Assembly (NCBI RefSeq): GCF_032854445.1
Contig: NC_088302.1
Coordinates: forward strand, 21,899,788 to 21,963,787
Source of the DNA: Liolophura sinensis
Taxonomy: Eukaryota; Mollusca; Polyplacophora; Chitonida; Chitonidae
Reading direction: 5' to 3'
Length of the DNA stretch: 64,000 nucleotides
Within the stretch, counting starts at the first letter, position 1, and the number at the start of each line of letters is the position of its first letter. Shown in pieces: positions 63,012-64,000 of the stretch. A program made the translations under genes and the position numbers. Under the pieces are notes generated by a model. That model made no database searches, was not told the DNA's origin, and worked only from the letters and a program-made list of their open reading frames with translations.

Positions 63012-64000
63012 CTGTAGAAGAGCACAACAAAAATGAATTATAACAACTTAGCTAGAATAAGGGGTTTTCATTTAAATTATACATAGATGAAAAGTTAACA
63101 GAAAACAAAATATATGCTGTAGATTGTAGTAAATATCAGCTGTAATGTGGCACAAAAGAAAGGTAAACAGTTAGGCTAACTTAACTTTTTCGTTTCGATT
63201 ACATTTTTATCTTTTATTTGTTTTTACAATTTTTGTACATTGAGGCCATTTCGGGGAATTCGGGAAGAGCGCTTCTAATGAAACGGACTTCCAGATAAAA
63301 TTCCAGATAAAGAAAAAAAAAGCAATAAGAAAATTTAACGCTCAGTGGGTTTTCTTTATTTGGAGAAACACTTTCTAGAAATTCAGCTTATTTTTAGCTG
63401 GAATCATATTTTCGTAATAAAGAATTTTATGTATGTCTTTGGTATTTTATGTATTGTGAAGTCATCGTATGACAAGGAAAATACGAGGGTTCTTTGTGGA
63501 AGAACCGAAAGCAGGAGTTACCCCGAAGGATAAAACCCTTGCGCACATCAGATGGCAGATTGGGGTCCTGCTCTTAGAACTTTGGCTGCGACTTCACGCC
63601 TCGTTTTTCGTCCTGTTCAAATGTGGAATTATTCGAGTGGTACTATCCAGTTTCTCACACTATTTTTATGTGAGAATCTGATTGAAATATTTTTCAGTAT
63701 ACTGCTATACGAAACCAATTAATTAAGTGAATACATGATAGCAGTAAAGTCCCTAATAACAATACTGTTGTAGTTCGTTACTGAAAACCACTTTCTATGG
63801 GACATTTTGCAATAAGAATAAGTTACTTATCTTTTCCATCACCGGTGATGGCATATGTTCTTACAGTACCTAATCTACATATACCTAATATTGCCAAGAA
63901 GAGTTGACTGCTCATATACACACTGATCAAGCCATAGCATGGCATACCATTTATATTTGGCGCTATGTCTAACCATACCTTGGAGAATAGTTACCATTCA
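63012..64000. other. upstream sequence, no gene recognised
   Basis: AT-rich sequence upstream of the first SK coding exon. A plus-strand open frame at 63469-63681 gives about 70 residues with no recognisable family. No clear core promoter, CpG island or repeat was found. The channel promoter may lie further upstream, beyond the window. Confidence 0.5.

Noticed and set aside
63469-63681. 70-codon plus-strand frame upstream of the channel
   Set aside because: Looks weakly coding at its start but has no recognisable domain, splice context or neighbour to support it.

Overview
The window reads as animal nuclear DNA, most likely from a mollusc or a related marine lophotrochozoan. It is AT-rich, exons are short and separated by kilobase-scale introns with GT-AG borders, and it is full of short dispersed retroposons, foldback DNA, microsatellites and long C-homopolymers. 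It also contains a 200-base scaffold gap of N. The organism call rests on the channel sequence and on a repeat core (ACGCCGTACTCAAGAATATT) that I recall as widespread in mollusc genomes. It is an inference.

One gene explains nearly all the coding signal. A small-conductance Ca2+-activated K+ channel (SK, KCNN family) lies on the minus strand across the window, with its start codon at 62649 and its 3' end beyond position 1. I can place nine coding exons whose phases join without a break: 62649-61822, 54942-54847, 22490-22072, 12704-12569, 11669-11559, 9441-9314, 8648-8579, 937-836 and 144-1 (open). They give at least 678 residues. In order these are a long variable N-terminus, S1, S2, S3-S5, the P-loop with SIGYGD, S6, the calmodulin-binding domain, a coiled coil and a basic C-terminal tail. 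No second gene could be identified with confidence.

Layout: 1-12.7 kb holds the C-terminal half (pore to tail). 12.7-22 kb is intron 3, with a 62-bp tandem array, a tRNA-derived SINE and an 0.8-kb foldback element. 22-22.5 kb is the S3-S5 exon, followed by the gap. 22.5-54.8 kb is a 32-kb intron with SINEs, tandem duplications and a candidate 15-nt microexon. 54.8-61.8 kb holds exon 2 and intron 1. 61.8-62.65 kb is the first coding exon. 62.7-63.0 kb is an upstream open frame with a good splice acceptor. It is in frame with the channel start but separated from it by a stop codon.

The most interesting points are the candidate microexon in the S2-S3 linker, the upstream in-frame reading frame, two retroposon families that share a 3' tail, and channel residues that bear on apamin sensitivity. 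I saw no CRISPR array, operon, phage or other prokaryote-type system. I cannot claim a wholly new biological system here.
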